A DNA stretch of 64,000 nucleotides from Chloroflexota bacterium (GCA_013112575.1 JABFGG010000002.1:62001-126000), one strand, 5' to 3'. Shown: positions 1 through 8,190, counted from the first letter of the stretch. Translations and numbers: made by a program. Notes: generated by a model from the letters alone, not told the origin.

Positions 1-630
1 TACGACTTGCGACCCAGTACATCGCGGCGAGTGATCGCCGGTTTGCAAATGGGCTTTCTCACAGCCATGCTCTTCCCGGTTTTAGGTCCACCGGCCACGT
101 ATCTGGGGGCAGTGCTTTTCTTTTTGCCGTTCTCAATTGGTTTTCTTTATGATTGGTTGCAGGTCAGTGGGGTAGTGCAAGAGCCTAGCGAACAACAGGC
201 AAAATGGATTAACCGTATCTGGAATTTTGCAACAGGTTGGCTCCCTACTGTTTTGCGCATAGCCATTGTGGTTGTTCTGATCTACTTCCTGCGCTATGTC
301 ACCTTTGTAAATCCCAATCGCCTGGATGTGTTTGCGCCCCGCGGCATGCCCAACCCATCGGTCACGCTCTTTGTTTTCTGGGTAATCGAATTGTTGATCC
401 TGATCGTGTTGGGGTTGGGGGCGGCCGGGCGCATTACAGCCATTGTGGCGCTGATCTACACGGGCATCAAACTGCAATTTGAACCGCTCACCTGGCCTTA
501 TTGGATCCTGACCATCAGCTATACCGCCATCCTCTTCCTGGGTACTGGTAAATATGCTTTGTGGAAGCCGGAAGACACCTGGCACATCCGGCGCGGGGCA
601 AGAGCGGAAACGCAAGAAGAGGAAAGGTAG
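1..630 (+). CDS. Polytopic membrane protein, unknown function (5' end outside window)
   Basis: The open frame runs in from the left edge, so the true start probably lies upstream; the first usable start inside the window is TTG at 7. The visible part is about 207 residues with roughly five or six hydrophobic segments (near residues 10-50, 80-100, 117-150 and 155-180) and a charged C-terminal tail. The end (FLGTGKYALWKPED) is loosely reminiscent of DoxX-like proteins, but I do not recognise the family with confidence. It ends two bases before the start of the next membrane-protein gene, so the two are probably co-transcribed. Confidence 0.6.
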   Translation, partial: YDLRPSTSRRVIAGLQMGFLTAMLFPVLGPPATYLGAVLFFLPFSIGFLYDWLQVSGVVQEPSEQQAKWINRIWNFATGWLPTVLRIAIVVVLIYFLRYVTFVNPNRLDVFAPRGMPNPSVTLFVFWVIELLILIVLGLGAAGRITAIVALIYTGIKLQFEPLTWPYWILTISYTAILFLGTGKYALWKPEDTWHIRRGARAETQEEER

Positions 631-632
631 TT

Positions 633-1643
633 TTGGCTCAACAAGATTTGACGCCCGCACCCAAAAAGCCTGCACAAAGGTCCTGGCGGCGGTTGGTTTT
701 GCAGCTTGTATTGTGGGCACTGGCCTTGCTCTTGTTGGTGTGGGTGATCAGCCAGGTTCCCCTAGAAGATATTCTCGCCATTCTGGCACAATTGAAGTTG
801 TGGGAAATTACACTGCTATTGTTGGTCAATGCCAGCATCATCGTATTTTTCGGCCTGCGTTGGTGGTTGATCTTGCGGGCTTTAGGTCACAGCATTTCAT
901 ATATCTCTGTAACGCGCTATCGCCTGGCTGCCTTTGGGGTGAGCTATTTCACCCCCGGCCCACATTTTGGGGGAGAGCCATTACAGGTCTATTACCTGCG
1001 CCAGAAGCATGCCGTGCCCGGCACGACGGCGGTGGCCTCCCTGGCATTGGATAAGACCTTTGAGTTGCTGGCGAACTTCGCTTTCCTGGTCTTTGGCATT
1101 GCCCTGGTTTTGAGCAGTGGCGTGTTTGGCTCCCTGGCTGATACAGGTGCCTTGCCGCTCTCTTTGATCCTGCTAGTTTTGCCATTGGTCTATCTGGTCT
1201 TGCTCTGGGGCCAGCGCCAGCCATTGAGTGCCCTGGTGCGTCTAATGCCGGGTAGATGGGGGCAGCGTTTGGTTGAGTTATTTAAATCCATAGAAGGGCA
1301 AATGAATGTTTTTTGCCTCCAGCATCCCGTCGTATTGATGCAAAGTGTATTGATCTCAGGTCTTGTATGGGTAGCGTTGATCTTCGAATACTGGCTGGCA
1401 CTGCGTTTTCTGGGTGTGAGTATGAATTTTGTCGAAATCATGGGCATCATGACCGCGGCGCGCATTGCTTTGTTAACACCCTTGCCGGGTGCATTGGGGG
1501 CTTTAGAAGCCAGCCAGGTATTGGCAATGCAAGCGCTGGGGCTCGAAGCGGCCTTCGGGTTAGGGATTGGTTTACTGATTCGGGCGCGCGATGTGTTATT
1601 CAGCCTATTAGGTCTGATTTGGGGCTTGCTCATTCGAGATTAA
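633..1643 (+). CDS. Lysylphosphatidylglycerol synthase TM-region family protein (UPF0104-like)
   Basis: This 336-residue protein has about eight membrane segments and the family's short motifs, a TPGPHFGGEP stretch after the second segment group and PLPGALGALEAS near the C-terminus. These resemble the flippase-like membrane domain of lysylphosphatidylglycerol synthases (COG0392). The catalytic aminoacyl-transfer domain is absent, so a lipid-flipping or lipid-binding role is an inference. I chose TTG at 633 because GAGGAAAGG lies just upstream; the in-frame GTG at 561 would overlap the preceding gene by 70 bases. It sits directly before the ribA-like cluster, but a 50-base gap with its own ribosome site separates them. 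Confidence 0.75.
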   Translation: MAQQDLTPAPKKPAQRSWRRLVLQLVLWALALLLLVWVISQVPLEDILAILAQLKLWEITLLLLVNASIIVFFGLRWWLILRALGHSISYISVTRYRLAAFGVSYFTPGPHFGGEPLQVYYLRQKHAVPGTTAVASLALDKTFELLANFAFLVFGIALVLSSGVFGSLADTGALPLSLILLVLPLVYLVLLWGQRQPLSALVRLMPGRWGQRLVELFKSIEGQMNVFCLQHPVVLMQSVLISGLVWVALIFEYWLALRFLGVSMNFVEIMGIMTAARIALLTPLPGALGALEASQVLAMQALGLEAAFGLGIGLLIRARDVLFSLLGLIWGLLIRD

Positions 1644-1694
1644 AGTGGCTGTGGTATATTTTTCTTGCGCTGTGAGAGGCGCAGGAGAGAGAAG

Positions 1695-2345
1695 ATGAGC
1701 GTTAACCTGAAAATCCAACAGGTGGTGAATGCCCGCATTCCCACACCAGAGGGAAACTTCCAACTTTGCTTATATACCAATAGCCTGGATGATAAAGAGC
1801 ACATGGCTCTGATGATGGGCGACGTTGCCAGTCAGGAAGATGTGCTTGTGCGCGTGCATTCCGAATGTTTTACAGGTGACGTGCTCGGTTCATTACGCTG
1901 TGACTGTGGTGAGCAGCTTGCTTTAGCGCGTAAATTCATCGCCGATGCCGGGCAGGGCATCGTAATCTATATGCGGCAAGAAGGCCGCGGCATTGGTTTG
2001 CAGGACAAGCTGCATGCTTATAACCTCCAGGATGATGGCCTGGATACCGTTGAGGCTAACCTTGCCCTGGGCCATCAGGCGGATGCCCGTGATTACACAA
2101 TAGCCGCGGCAATCCTCAAAGACCTGGGTGTAGACTCGATTCAACTCTTGACCAATAATCCGGCTAAGATCGAGGAAATGACACGCCTGGGTGTGAAGGT
2201 CAACGGCCGTGTCGAAATGTTGTCAACCGTCAACCCCGAAAATGAGCGCTACCTCCAAACTAAAGTGCAGCGCATGAACCATATGCTGGACCTTCCGCTC
2301 GAACGCGCCATGGTGGTCAATGGCAACAACGGCGCAGGTGATTAG
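1695..2345 (+). CDS. ribA: GTP cyclohydrolase II
   Basis: The enzyme opens GTP to 2,5-diamino-6-ribosylamino-4(3H)-pyrimidinone 5'-phosphate, formate and pyrophosphate. The 216 residues match a stand-alone RibA. Zinc cysteines are C58, C69 and C71 with the family spacing (CFTGDVLGSLRCDC), the GTP-binding RQEGRGIGL lies at 94-102, and the LTNNP.K motif at 152-158. ATG 1695 follows AGGAGAGA; the TTG-type start at 1665 has no ribosome site. There is no RibB domain and no FMN riboswitch upstream, and the following genes are a RibD-type reductase, a dehydrogenase and a PTPS homologue. This suggests the product feeds a specialised pterin or pyrimidine pathway rather than bulk riboflavin. Confidence 0.9.
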   Translation: MSVNLKIQQVVNARIPTPEGNFQLCLYTNSLDDKEHMALMMGDVASQEDVLVRVHSECFTGDVLGSLRCDCGEQLALARKFIADAGQGIVIYMRQEGRGIGLQDKLHAYNLQDDGLDTVEANLALGHQADARDYTIAAAILKDLGVDSIQLLTNNPAKIEEMTRLGVKVNGRVEMLSTVNPENERYLQTKVQRMNHMLDLPLERAMVVNGNNGAGD

Positions 2346-2366
2346 AAACTCTCAGTAGCAAAACCA

Positions 2367-3071
2367 TTGAAAACCCTCCCCGAACCTTTAATTAACTGGC
2401 TGGATAGTGCGTTGAGCGCGGCCAAGTCAGTTGATTCGTCGCGTCCCTTGGTGACGCTCAGTTATGCCCAGAGCCTGGACGGCAGCATCGCGGCCCGGCA
2501 AGGCAAGGCGCTCACTCTTAGCGGTAAAGCTTCTTTCCGAATGACGCATTATTTGCGTTCGATACATGATGCCATTCTTGTTGGGATTGGCACCGTACTG
2601 GCAGATAACCCCCAATTGACAGTGAGAGAAGTGGATGGGGACAATCCAAGACCTGTAGTTCTGGATAGTGCCCTCCGTACTCCTTTAGATGCGCGCCTGT
2701 TTGCTCAAACTCCCATGCCCTGGGTCTTTACTGCCGATCTCGACGGAAAAGATGTTTCTTATTTAGAGACTCAAGGGGCTGAGGTTCTTCAAGTTGACCA
2801 GGATGAAGCTGGTTTTTTGCGATTGGATGAGATCTTATTGAGGTTAGGGGAGCGAGGCATTCACACTCTGATGGTCGAAGGTGGTGCGCAGATCATTCAG
2901 GCATTCCTTTCGCAGGGCTTGGCCGACCAGCTTATCCTGACCGTTTCGCCTTCTTTTGTTGGTGGTTACAAGGCAGTGGATGCATTGATCGAAAGCGAAT
3001 TTCCCCAAGTCCAAGAACCCCAAATAACGCTATTGGAAAATGACATCATCGTCTGGGGAGCATTGAGTTGA
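2367..3071 (+). CDS. Stand-alone RibD C-terminal-type (DHFR-like) pyrimidine reductase
   Basis: This 234-residue protein is the reductase half of RibD without the N-terminal zinc deaminase. Visible motifs are SLDGSIAARQGK near residue 35, VGIGTVLADNPQLTVR near 72-87 and the nucleotide-binding MVEGGAQIIQAFL near 169. Family knowledge predicts NADPH reduction of the ribosyl side chain to ribityl. Without a deaminase domain it could act directly on the GCH II product, as the archaeal and fungal enzymes do. It starts at TTG 2367, 21 bases after ribA, and its stop overlaps the start of the dehydrogenase gene by four bases, so the three are almost certainly translated from one message. Confidence 0.85.
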   Translation: MKTLPEPLINWLDSALSAAKSVDSSRPLVTLSYAQSLDGSIAARQGKALTLSGKASFRMTHYLRSIHDAILVGIGTVLADNPQLTVREVDGDNPRPVVLDSALRTPLDARLFAQTPMPWVFTADLDGKDVSYLETQGAEVLQVDQDEAGFLRLDEILLRLGERGIHTLMVEGGAQIIQAFLSQGLADQLILTVSPSFVGGYKAVDALIESEFPQVQEPQITLLENDIIVWGALS

Positions 3072-4093
3072 GCACGCAATCTACATCCTTGTATTTCACT
3101 GCCGAACGTGAAGTCGAAGTGCGCCAGGAGCAACTGCCCAAATTGCAGGCTGGCGAAGTGCTGGTACAAACCCGTTTTTCAGCTATCAGCCCCGGCACGG
3201 AAATGCTCATCTACCGTGGCGAAATGCCCAAAGCCATGCAAGCTGACGCGGGCATCGCTGCTTTGCAGGGTGAATTGGAATACCCGCTTAAATATGGCTA
3301 CTCATCTGTAGGGGAAGTTATCGATGTCGGCAAAGTTGTTGATAAGGATTGGTTCGGCCGCAAAGTATTTGCTTTTAATCCTCACGAGAGTCGCTTCATC
3401 GCCGAACCGCAGCACTTACAAGTCGTGCCCGATGGCATCGAATTTGAGGATGCAGTCTTCTTGCCCAATGTGGAAACTGCGGTCAACTTCGTGATGGATG
3501 GCAATCCACGGCTGGCCGAACAGGTGATCGTGTTAGGGCAGGGCATTGTGGGTTTGCTCACGACTGCTTTATTGGCGCATCATCCCTTATCCAATTTGTT
3601 GACCTTTGACCGTTACGAAAATCGCCGTGCGATTTCCATAGAGCTTGGCTCACATCATAGCTTCGCCCCGGACGACCTCGAGTTGGCATTAAAAGAGCTG
3701 GGGAGCAACAAAGAATATCCCCATGCTGATCTGGTTTATGAATTATCTGGGACTCCACAGGCCCTTGACCTGGCAATCGAACTGGCTGGTTTTGACAGCC
3801 GTGTAGTGATCGGTTCCTGGTATGGCGAAAAGCGTGCCCCGATTGATCTTGGTGGTCGTTTCCACCAAAACCGAATACAACTCATCAGTAGCCAGGTCAG
3901 TACACTTACGCCGACTCTGCAAGGCCGCTGGAACAAGTCCCGGCGTTTCAACACGGCCTGGGAAATGTTGCGGCGTATCCAGCCTTCGCGTTTTATCACC
4001 CAACGATTTCCCATTACTGATGCCGCACAGGCTTACAAACTGCTGAATGAAAAACCGGATGAGGCCATTCAAGTCATCTTTGAATACGCCTGA
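3068..4093 (+). CDS. MDR-superfamily dehydrogenase, cysteine-free, BchC-like
   Basis: The 341-residue protein has an N-terminal GroES-like fold (about 1-130) and a Rossmann domain whose glycine motif VLGQGIVG lies at 155-162. I find no cysteine anywhere in it, so neither the structural zinc site nor a cysteine-ligated catalytic zinc can be present. Such proteins are usually annotated 'zinc-binding alcohol dehydrogenase' and include BchC-like enzymes. Its place between the RibD-type reductase and the PTPS homologue suggests it oxidises or reduces the side chain of a pyrimidine or pterin intermediate; this is inference. The TTG start at 3068 lies within the upstream stop overlap. Confidence 0.8.
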   Translation: MSTQSTSLYFTAEREVEVRQEQLPKLQAGEVLVQTRFSAISPGTEMLIYRGEMPKAMQADAGIAALQGELEYPLKYGYSSVGEVIDVGKVVDKDWFGRKVFAFNPHESRFIAEPQHLQVVPDGIEFEDAVFLPNVETAVNFVMDGNPRLAEQVIVLGQGIVGLLTTALLAHHPLSNLLTFDRYENRRAISIELGSHHSFAPDDLELALKELGSNKEYPHADLVYELSGTPQALDLAIELAGFDSRVVIGSWYGEKRAPIDLGGRFHQNRIQLISSQVSTLTPTLQGRWNKSRRFNTAWEMLRRIQPSRFITQRFPITDAAQAYKLLNEKPDEAIQVIFEYA

Positions 4094-4179
4094 TGGAATT
4101 GTTGTCTCATTGTTCCTAACTATTTACTGATAAAATGCCTCTCGCCATTTTCTTATAGTCTAACTCTGGAGGAGTAGCT

Positions 4180-4662
4180 ATGACCGACCTTTTACATGCC
4201 CCCGGCTTCCTGGGCACAGCAGGCAATTTTGCTGCCGATGCTACGCTCATCGCCATGATCGTCATCGCCCTATTATTCTCGTATGGCTTTTACCTGGCGC
4301 GCCAGGACAAGATCGACCAGCACAAGTGGGTGCAGACCATTGGTGCCATTGGCAACCTCATTCTTGTACTATGGCTCATGGTGCTACCCTTCCGCGACTT
4401 TGTGGTGCAGGATCTGGGTGGTCCCCGCTTAAATATCTTTTATGGTGTTACGCGTGTGCATGCCATCATTGGTACCATCGCTGTTTTGTTTGGCCTCTAT
4501 GTTATCCTGCGCGGCCACGGTATCATGCCCAAGTTCCTGCGTTTCCAGAACTATAAACCTTACATGCGCCTGGCTTACACCCTCTATATCTTGAACACCA
4601 TCATCGGCGTGGCCGTGTATTATGTCTGGTTCGTGGTCGTTCCCAATCCACCCGTCTACTAA
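4180..4662 (+). CDS. Four-TM membrane protein, DUF420-like
   Basis: This 160-residue protein has four clear hydrophobic segments (about 22-40, 53-70, 88-107 and 128-150) and histidines next to membrane segments (DQHKW, TRVHA, RGHG). The layout resembles DUF420 proteins, some of which are linked to cytochrome oxidase assembly; I hold that assignment loosely. ATG 4180 follows a strong GGAGGA. It sits in the middle of the pterin-like cluster, after an 87-base gap and 22 bases before the PTPS homologue. It may therefore be a membrane partner such as a heme or quinone electron carrier, though nothing in the sequence proves this. Confidence 0.65.
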   Translation: MTDLLHAPGFLGTAGNFAADATLIAMIVIALLFSYGFYLARQDKIDQHKWVQTIGAIGNLILVLWLMVLPFRDFVVQDLGGPRLNIFYGVTRVHAIIGTIAVLFGLYVILRGHGIMPKFLRFQNYKPYMRLAYTLYILNTIIGVAVYYVWFVVVPNPPVY

Positions 4663-4684
4663 GAGCTCATTCCATCATTTCCTT

Positions 4685-5062
4685 ATGTACACAGTAGCAG
4701 TCAAACGCGATTTTGTAGCCCAGCATTATCTCATCGGCGGTGATTGGGGCCCGGAGAACGATCTGCACTCCCACCATTACGCCGTTGAAGTGCAACTGCA
4801 CGGTGATAAGCTTGACCAACATGGTTATTTAGTGGACATCGTCGGTATAGAAAGCAACCTGGATGCCCTAGTTGCTGAGTATCGCGATAAGACGCTGAAT
4901 GATCTGCCCACGTTCAAGGACCTCAACCCTTCCATTGAACATTTCTCCCGCATCTTTTGCCAGCAACTGGCAGAGCGTATCAAGGCGGAAACCCTCTCCG
5001 GTATGACCGTGCAGATTTGGGAGAACGAGATCGCCTGGGCCAGTTATCGCCTGGAGTTCTGA
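4685..5062 (+). CDS. 6-pyruvoyl-tetrahydropterin synthase / QueD-like protein with altered active site
   Basis: The 125-residue protein has the PTPS T-fold signature. Zinc ligands are H14, H28 and H30 (the HSH triplet), a conserved LNDLP turn is at 71-75, and the pterin-anchoring glutamate is E113 in the C-terminal WENE motif. Aligned by eye to E. coli QueD, the catalytic triad C27/D70/H71 corresponds to E24, R67 and D68, so neither the cysteine nor the histidine-aspartate relay remains. Binding of a pterin-like ligand is likely, but the standard chemistry is not. I chose ATG 4685, where homology begins; 4622 would overlap the preceding gene. It is followed with no gap by the glycosyltransferase. 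Confidence 0.8.
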   Translation: MYTVAVKRDFVAQHYLIGGDWGPENDLHSHHYAVEVQLHGDKLDQHGYLVDIVGIESNLDALVAEYRDKTLNDLPTFKDLNPSIEHFSRIFCQQLAERIKAETLSGMTVQIWENEIAWASYRLEF

Positions 5063-6139
5063 TTGCGTGTAGGTCTTTTGATCTATGGGGGGCTGGACAC
5101 GGTTTCAGGTGGTTATTTATATGACCGCAAATTAGTCGAATATCTGGAAGCTCAGGGTGATGAGGTTGAGATCATCTCGCTGCCCTGGCGCAATTATGGA
5201 CACCACCTCCTCGATAATTTCTCTGCGGCTCTGTTTCACCAGTTAGCCAATTTGGATTGTGATGTCCTTTTGCAGGATGAGCTCAACCACCCGTCCCTCT
5301 CCTGGCTCAATCATCGCCTGCGCTCTAAAGTCAAATATTCCATTGTCAGTATCGTTCATCACCTACGCGGCAGCGAATTAAACAGTTGGTACAGCAGATG
5401 GCTTTACGAATATGTGGAACGCCGTTATTTAAATAGTGTGGACGCATTTATTTACAACAGTGATACTACTCGTGGGGTTGTTGAGCGGCTTATAACTGAA
5501 AACAAACCTGGGGTTGTAGCTTACCCGGCTGGCGATCGCTTAGCTCCTGAAATCTCAGAGGCGAACATTCGTCAGCGCGCTCACATACCTGGCCCCTTGC
5601 GTATCGTGTTTTTAGGTAACGTCATTCACCGAAAAGGGCTGCATACGCTGTTCAACGCCCTTAAGCAGCTTCCCGACGAAAGCTGGCAATTACAGGTAGC
5701 TGGGAGTTTGGACACTGAAGTGGCATATGCAAGACTAATGCAGCAAATGGTTGATACCCATAGCTGGAGGAAACAAGTCCAATTCATGGGCAGTCTGGAA
5801 GATGAGCAACTGGTCCGTTTATTGACGAACAGTCATGTCCTTGTGGTGCCTTCTAGCTATGAAGGTTTTGGTATCGCTTATCTGGAAGGTATGTCGTTTG
5901 GCTTGCCTGCCATTGGCAGTAAAGCTGGGGGAGCGGTGGAGATCATTGCACATGGGGGGGATGGCTACCTGATCGCCCCAGGGGATGTGATGTCTTTGGC
6001 AAAGCACCTCCGCGATCTGGCATCGGATCGTGATCTACTGGAAAAAATGAGCCTTGCCGCTCACCAACGTTTCTTCGCGCACCCCGGTTGGCATGATAGT
6101 ATGGGGCGTATCCGTGCGTTCTTGCTGGAGTTGATATAA
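5063..6139 (+). CDS. Glycosyltransferase family 4 (GT-B fold)
   Basis: This 358-residue protein begins at TTG 5063, immediately after the PTPS stop codon, so the two are translationally coupled. It has a GT-B architecture: a GGYLYDRKL segment near the N-terminus, the linker FLGNVIHRKGLHTL near 188-202, and the retaining-GT4 motif with glutamates E267 and E275 in EGFGIAYLE, followed by the GGAVEII donor-site loop. No membrane segment is visible, so it should act on the cytoplasmic side. Given its neighbours I infer that it attaches a sugar to a pterin- or pyrimidine-type product; the donor sugar cannot be read from sequence. Confidence 0.85.
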   Translation: MRVGLLIYGGLDTVSGGYLYDRKLVEYLEAQGDEVEIISLPWRNYGHHLLDNFSAALFHQLANLDCDVLLQDELNHPSLSWLNHRLRSKVKYSIVSIVHHLRGSELNSWYSRWLYEYVERRYLNSVDAFIYNSDTTRGVVERLITENKPGVVAYPAGDRLAPEISEANIRQRAHIPGPLRIVFLGNVIHRKGLHTLFNALKQLPDESWQLQVAGSLDTEVAYARLMQQMVDTHSWRKQVQFMGSLEDEQLVRLLTNSHVLVVPSSYEGFGIAYLEGMSFGLPAIGSKAGGAVEIIAHGGDGYLIAPGDVMSLAKHLRDLASDRDLLEKMSLAAHQRFFAHPGWHDSMGRIRAFLLELI

Positions 6140-6172
6140 AATAGCATTACATTTATTTTGGAGGCAGGTTAT

Positions 6173-6523
6173 ATGACTACTTCTCGTTTGCGCACCGCAA
6201 TCATTGTCTTAACCACAATCACTGCTCTCATCCATCTAATCTTGCTCAATCTAGGCGGCCTTGATCTGTTGTTCCTTCTGAACGGAATTGGCTTCTTTTT
6301 CCTTTTGTGGGCACTTCTGTTTGCTACACAGGACTTTGTAGTCAGGATGCGTCATTGGGTCTATTACCTCTATATCGCTTTCACTCTGTTGACCATCTTG
6401 GCTTACTTTTCTGTGTATGGCTCCGGGGGCCTGTCCAACCCAATTGGTCTGGTCACCAAAATCGTTGAGGCCCTTTTGATCGTTGCCCTGTTCATGCACA
6501 TGCGCCAGACGGAAAGCGCCTGA
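6173..6523 (+). CDS. Small four-TM membrane protein of unknown function
   Basis: The 116-residue protein is almost entirely four hydrophobic helices (about 9-27, 33-52, 64-82 and 92-110), with an HL pair in the first helix and a basic loop (RMRHW) between the second and third. I do not recognise it beyond a general likeness to small DUF7475-type membrane proteins. ATG 6173 follows TTGGAGGCAGG; the start at 6158 lies upstream of that ribosome site. It is in the glycosyltransferase-methyltransferase run, and its stop codon overlaps the probable beginning of the FkbM methyltransferase, which argues for a shared transcript and perhaps a shared task. Confidence 0.6.
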   Translation: MTTSRLRTAIIVLTTITALIHLILLNLGGLDLLFLLNGIGFFFLLWALLFATQDFVVRMRHWVYYLYIAFTLLTILAYFSVYGSGGLSNPIGLVTKIVEALLIVALFMHMRQTESA

Positions 6524-7290
6524 TCGAAGCCGATACATCCTTTTCCTGGCGTGAGTGGTATGGCCTGGCGCGCTCGCTGCTCATTTATTACGGCCGCCCG
6601 TGGCGTGCCGCGCAGTTGCGCCGTTTCTATTCCCAATTCATTCAACCAGACGACCTGGTCTACGATGTGGGTGCCCACGTCGGCAGTCGCACACGTGTGT
6701 TTGCCTCTCTCGGTAGGCAGGTTGTGGCGATTGAGCCTCAGCCTCGTTTTAATGCTTTCCTGCAAAACACTTTTTCATCAAATCCAAAAGTGATACTAGA
6801 ACCTTCAGCACTTGGAGCTGAAGAAGGGGAAGCAAATTTGCTGGTGAGCCAGCGCACCCCCACTGTTACAAGCCTGTCGGATGAATGGGTCTCCCAGGTC
6901 AGGCAGGATGGCAGTTTTGCATGGGTGGAGTGGGACAAACAGCTTACTGTACCCGTTACAACACTGGATGCCCTGATCGAAAAACACGGACTGCCTGCTT
7001 TCTGTAAGATCGACGTGGAGGGTTACGAGCTTCAAGTTTTGCAGGGGCTTTCCCAGCCAATTGCTGCCCTCTCGTTCGAATATGTTCAACCAACTATGCA
7101 AAGTAGCCTGGCCTGTATTGACCGCCTCGAAAGCCTTGGGCAATATGGCTACAACTTAACGGTGGGTGAAGGTCTCCAGTTTGTCTCCGACACCTGGATG
7201 GAGGCAGTCGAGATGCAGACCTATCTCAAGGCCCTCCCCGCCAAATATGCCTCGGGTGATATTTATGCCCGCCTGGTGGAAAACGTCTGA
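6520..7290 (+). CDS. FkbM-family SAM-dependent methyltransferase (non-standard start likely)
   Basis: The Rossmann methyltransferase core is plain: VYDVGAHVG for SAM binding, VVAIEPQP after strand 2 and KIDVEGYE at the FkbM active-site region. FkbM enzymes O-methylate sugars or small molecules. The first ATG, GTG or TTG in frame is TTG 6616, but protein-like sequence (WREWYGLARSLLIYYG) continues upstream of it without a stop. GGAAAG at 6511-6516 precedes CTG 6520 and ATC 6523, so a rare start codon overlapping the previous stop is my preferred reading; 6616 is the conservative alternative. Its own stop overlaps the next ATG by one base. Confidence 0.75.
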   Translation: MIEADTSFSWREWYGLARSLLIYYGRPWRAAQLRRFYSQFIQPDDLVYDVGAHVGSRTRVFASLGRQVVAIEPQPRFNAFLQNTFSSNPKVILEPSALGAEEGEANLLVSQRTPTVTSLSDEWVSQVRQDGSFAWVEWDKQLTVPVTTLDALIEKHGLPAFCKIDVEGYELQVLQGLSQPIAALSFEYVQPTMQSSLACIDRLESLGQYGYNLTVGEGLQFVSDTWMEAVEMQTYLKALPAKYASGDIYARLVENV

Positions 7291-8141
7291 TGGACTATTC
7301 CTTTATTCGTTACCTGGAAGCCAAGCGCAGCGTAGATGATCGCGCCCTCAATAAGGATGTCTGGCGTGCCTTAAAAACGGAAATTGACCAGCGTCACACG
7401 GATGCTCCCTTGCGTGTTCTGGAATTAGGTGCGGGTATCGGGACGATGTTGGAACGCATGCTGGATTGGGACCTGTTTGACGAAGTGCATTACACCCTCC
7501 TTGATCAGGATGAACACAATATCGCTCGGGCCAAAGAACGCCTCAAGGCTCAGAATTTGACATTGGATTATTTCCAGGCAGACGTGTTTGCATTTCTTGA
7601 GGATAACCCAAACAATACCTGGGACCTGATCGTCGCGCATGCTTTCCTTGATCTGTTGGATGTTTCCAAATTATTACCCCAGCTGGTTGAACATATAGCT
7701 GATATTGGACTGTGTTATTTCACTATCAACTACGATGGGGAAACCATTTTTGAGCCGGTAATTGAGCCGGACCTGGATGCCCACATCCTACACCTTTATA
7801 ACCGCAGCATGGATGAGCGTATCATTGATGGAGACCTCTCTGGGGATAGCCGGGCCGGGCGACATCTTTTTGGCCAATTGCAAAGCGCTGGATTGCATAT
7901 ATTGGAAGCCGGTAGTTCCGATTGGGTCGTTTTCCCGACCGATGGGAAATACCCACACGACGAAGCCTATTTCTTGATGCACGTCTTGCATTTCTTTGAG
8001 GATAGCCTGACGGACCACCCTGAGTTGGATGCCAAAGCCTTCAAAGGTTGGTTGGCTCAACGCCGTCAACAGGTCGCACGCGGCGAGTTGATTTATATTG
8101 CGCATCAGCTTGATTTCCTGGCAACCCTCAACTCCGCTTAA
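7290..8141 (+). CDS. Class I SAM-dependent methyltransferase
   Basis: This 283-residue protein carries the class I SAM site VLELGAGIGTM near residue 44, an acidic strand-2 end (LLDQDEHN) and motif IV-like WDLIVAHAFLDLL near 113. The C-terminal half is a separate helical region of unknown function. The ATG shares one base with the stop of the FkbM gene, so it closes the presumed pterin-like operon; the next gene, lspA, follows after about 50 bases. The substrate is unknown, and the operon context suggests the same product as the other tailoring enzymes. Confidence 0.8.
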   Translation: MDYSFIRYLEAKRSVDDRALNKDVWRALKTEIDQRHTDAPLRVLELGAGIGTMLERMLDWDLFDEVHYTLLDQDEHNIARAKERLKAQNLTLDYFQADVFAFLEDNPNNTWDLIVAHAFLDLLDVSKLLPQLVEHIADIGLCYFTINYDGETIFEPVIEPDLDAHILHLYNRSMDERIIDGDLSGDSRAGRHLFGQLQSAGLHILEAGSSDWVVFPTDGKYPHDEAYFLMHVLHFFEDSLTDHPELDAKAFKGWLAQRRQQVARGELIYIAHQLDFLATLNSA

Positions 8142-8190
8142 CTTTGCCGCGGTAGAATATGTGCTTACATCATTTGGCTAGAGGTAATTT

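Noticed and set aside
133-720. A 195-codon minus-strand open frame across the first two genes
   Set aside because: Its translation is low in hydrophobic structure and family signals, while the opposite strand encodes clear membrane proteins; it is a shadow frame.
1644-1694. Possible FMN riboswitch before ribA
   Set aside because: The gap is only 51 bases and has none of the conserved RFN segments; its absence supports a role outside riboflavin control.
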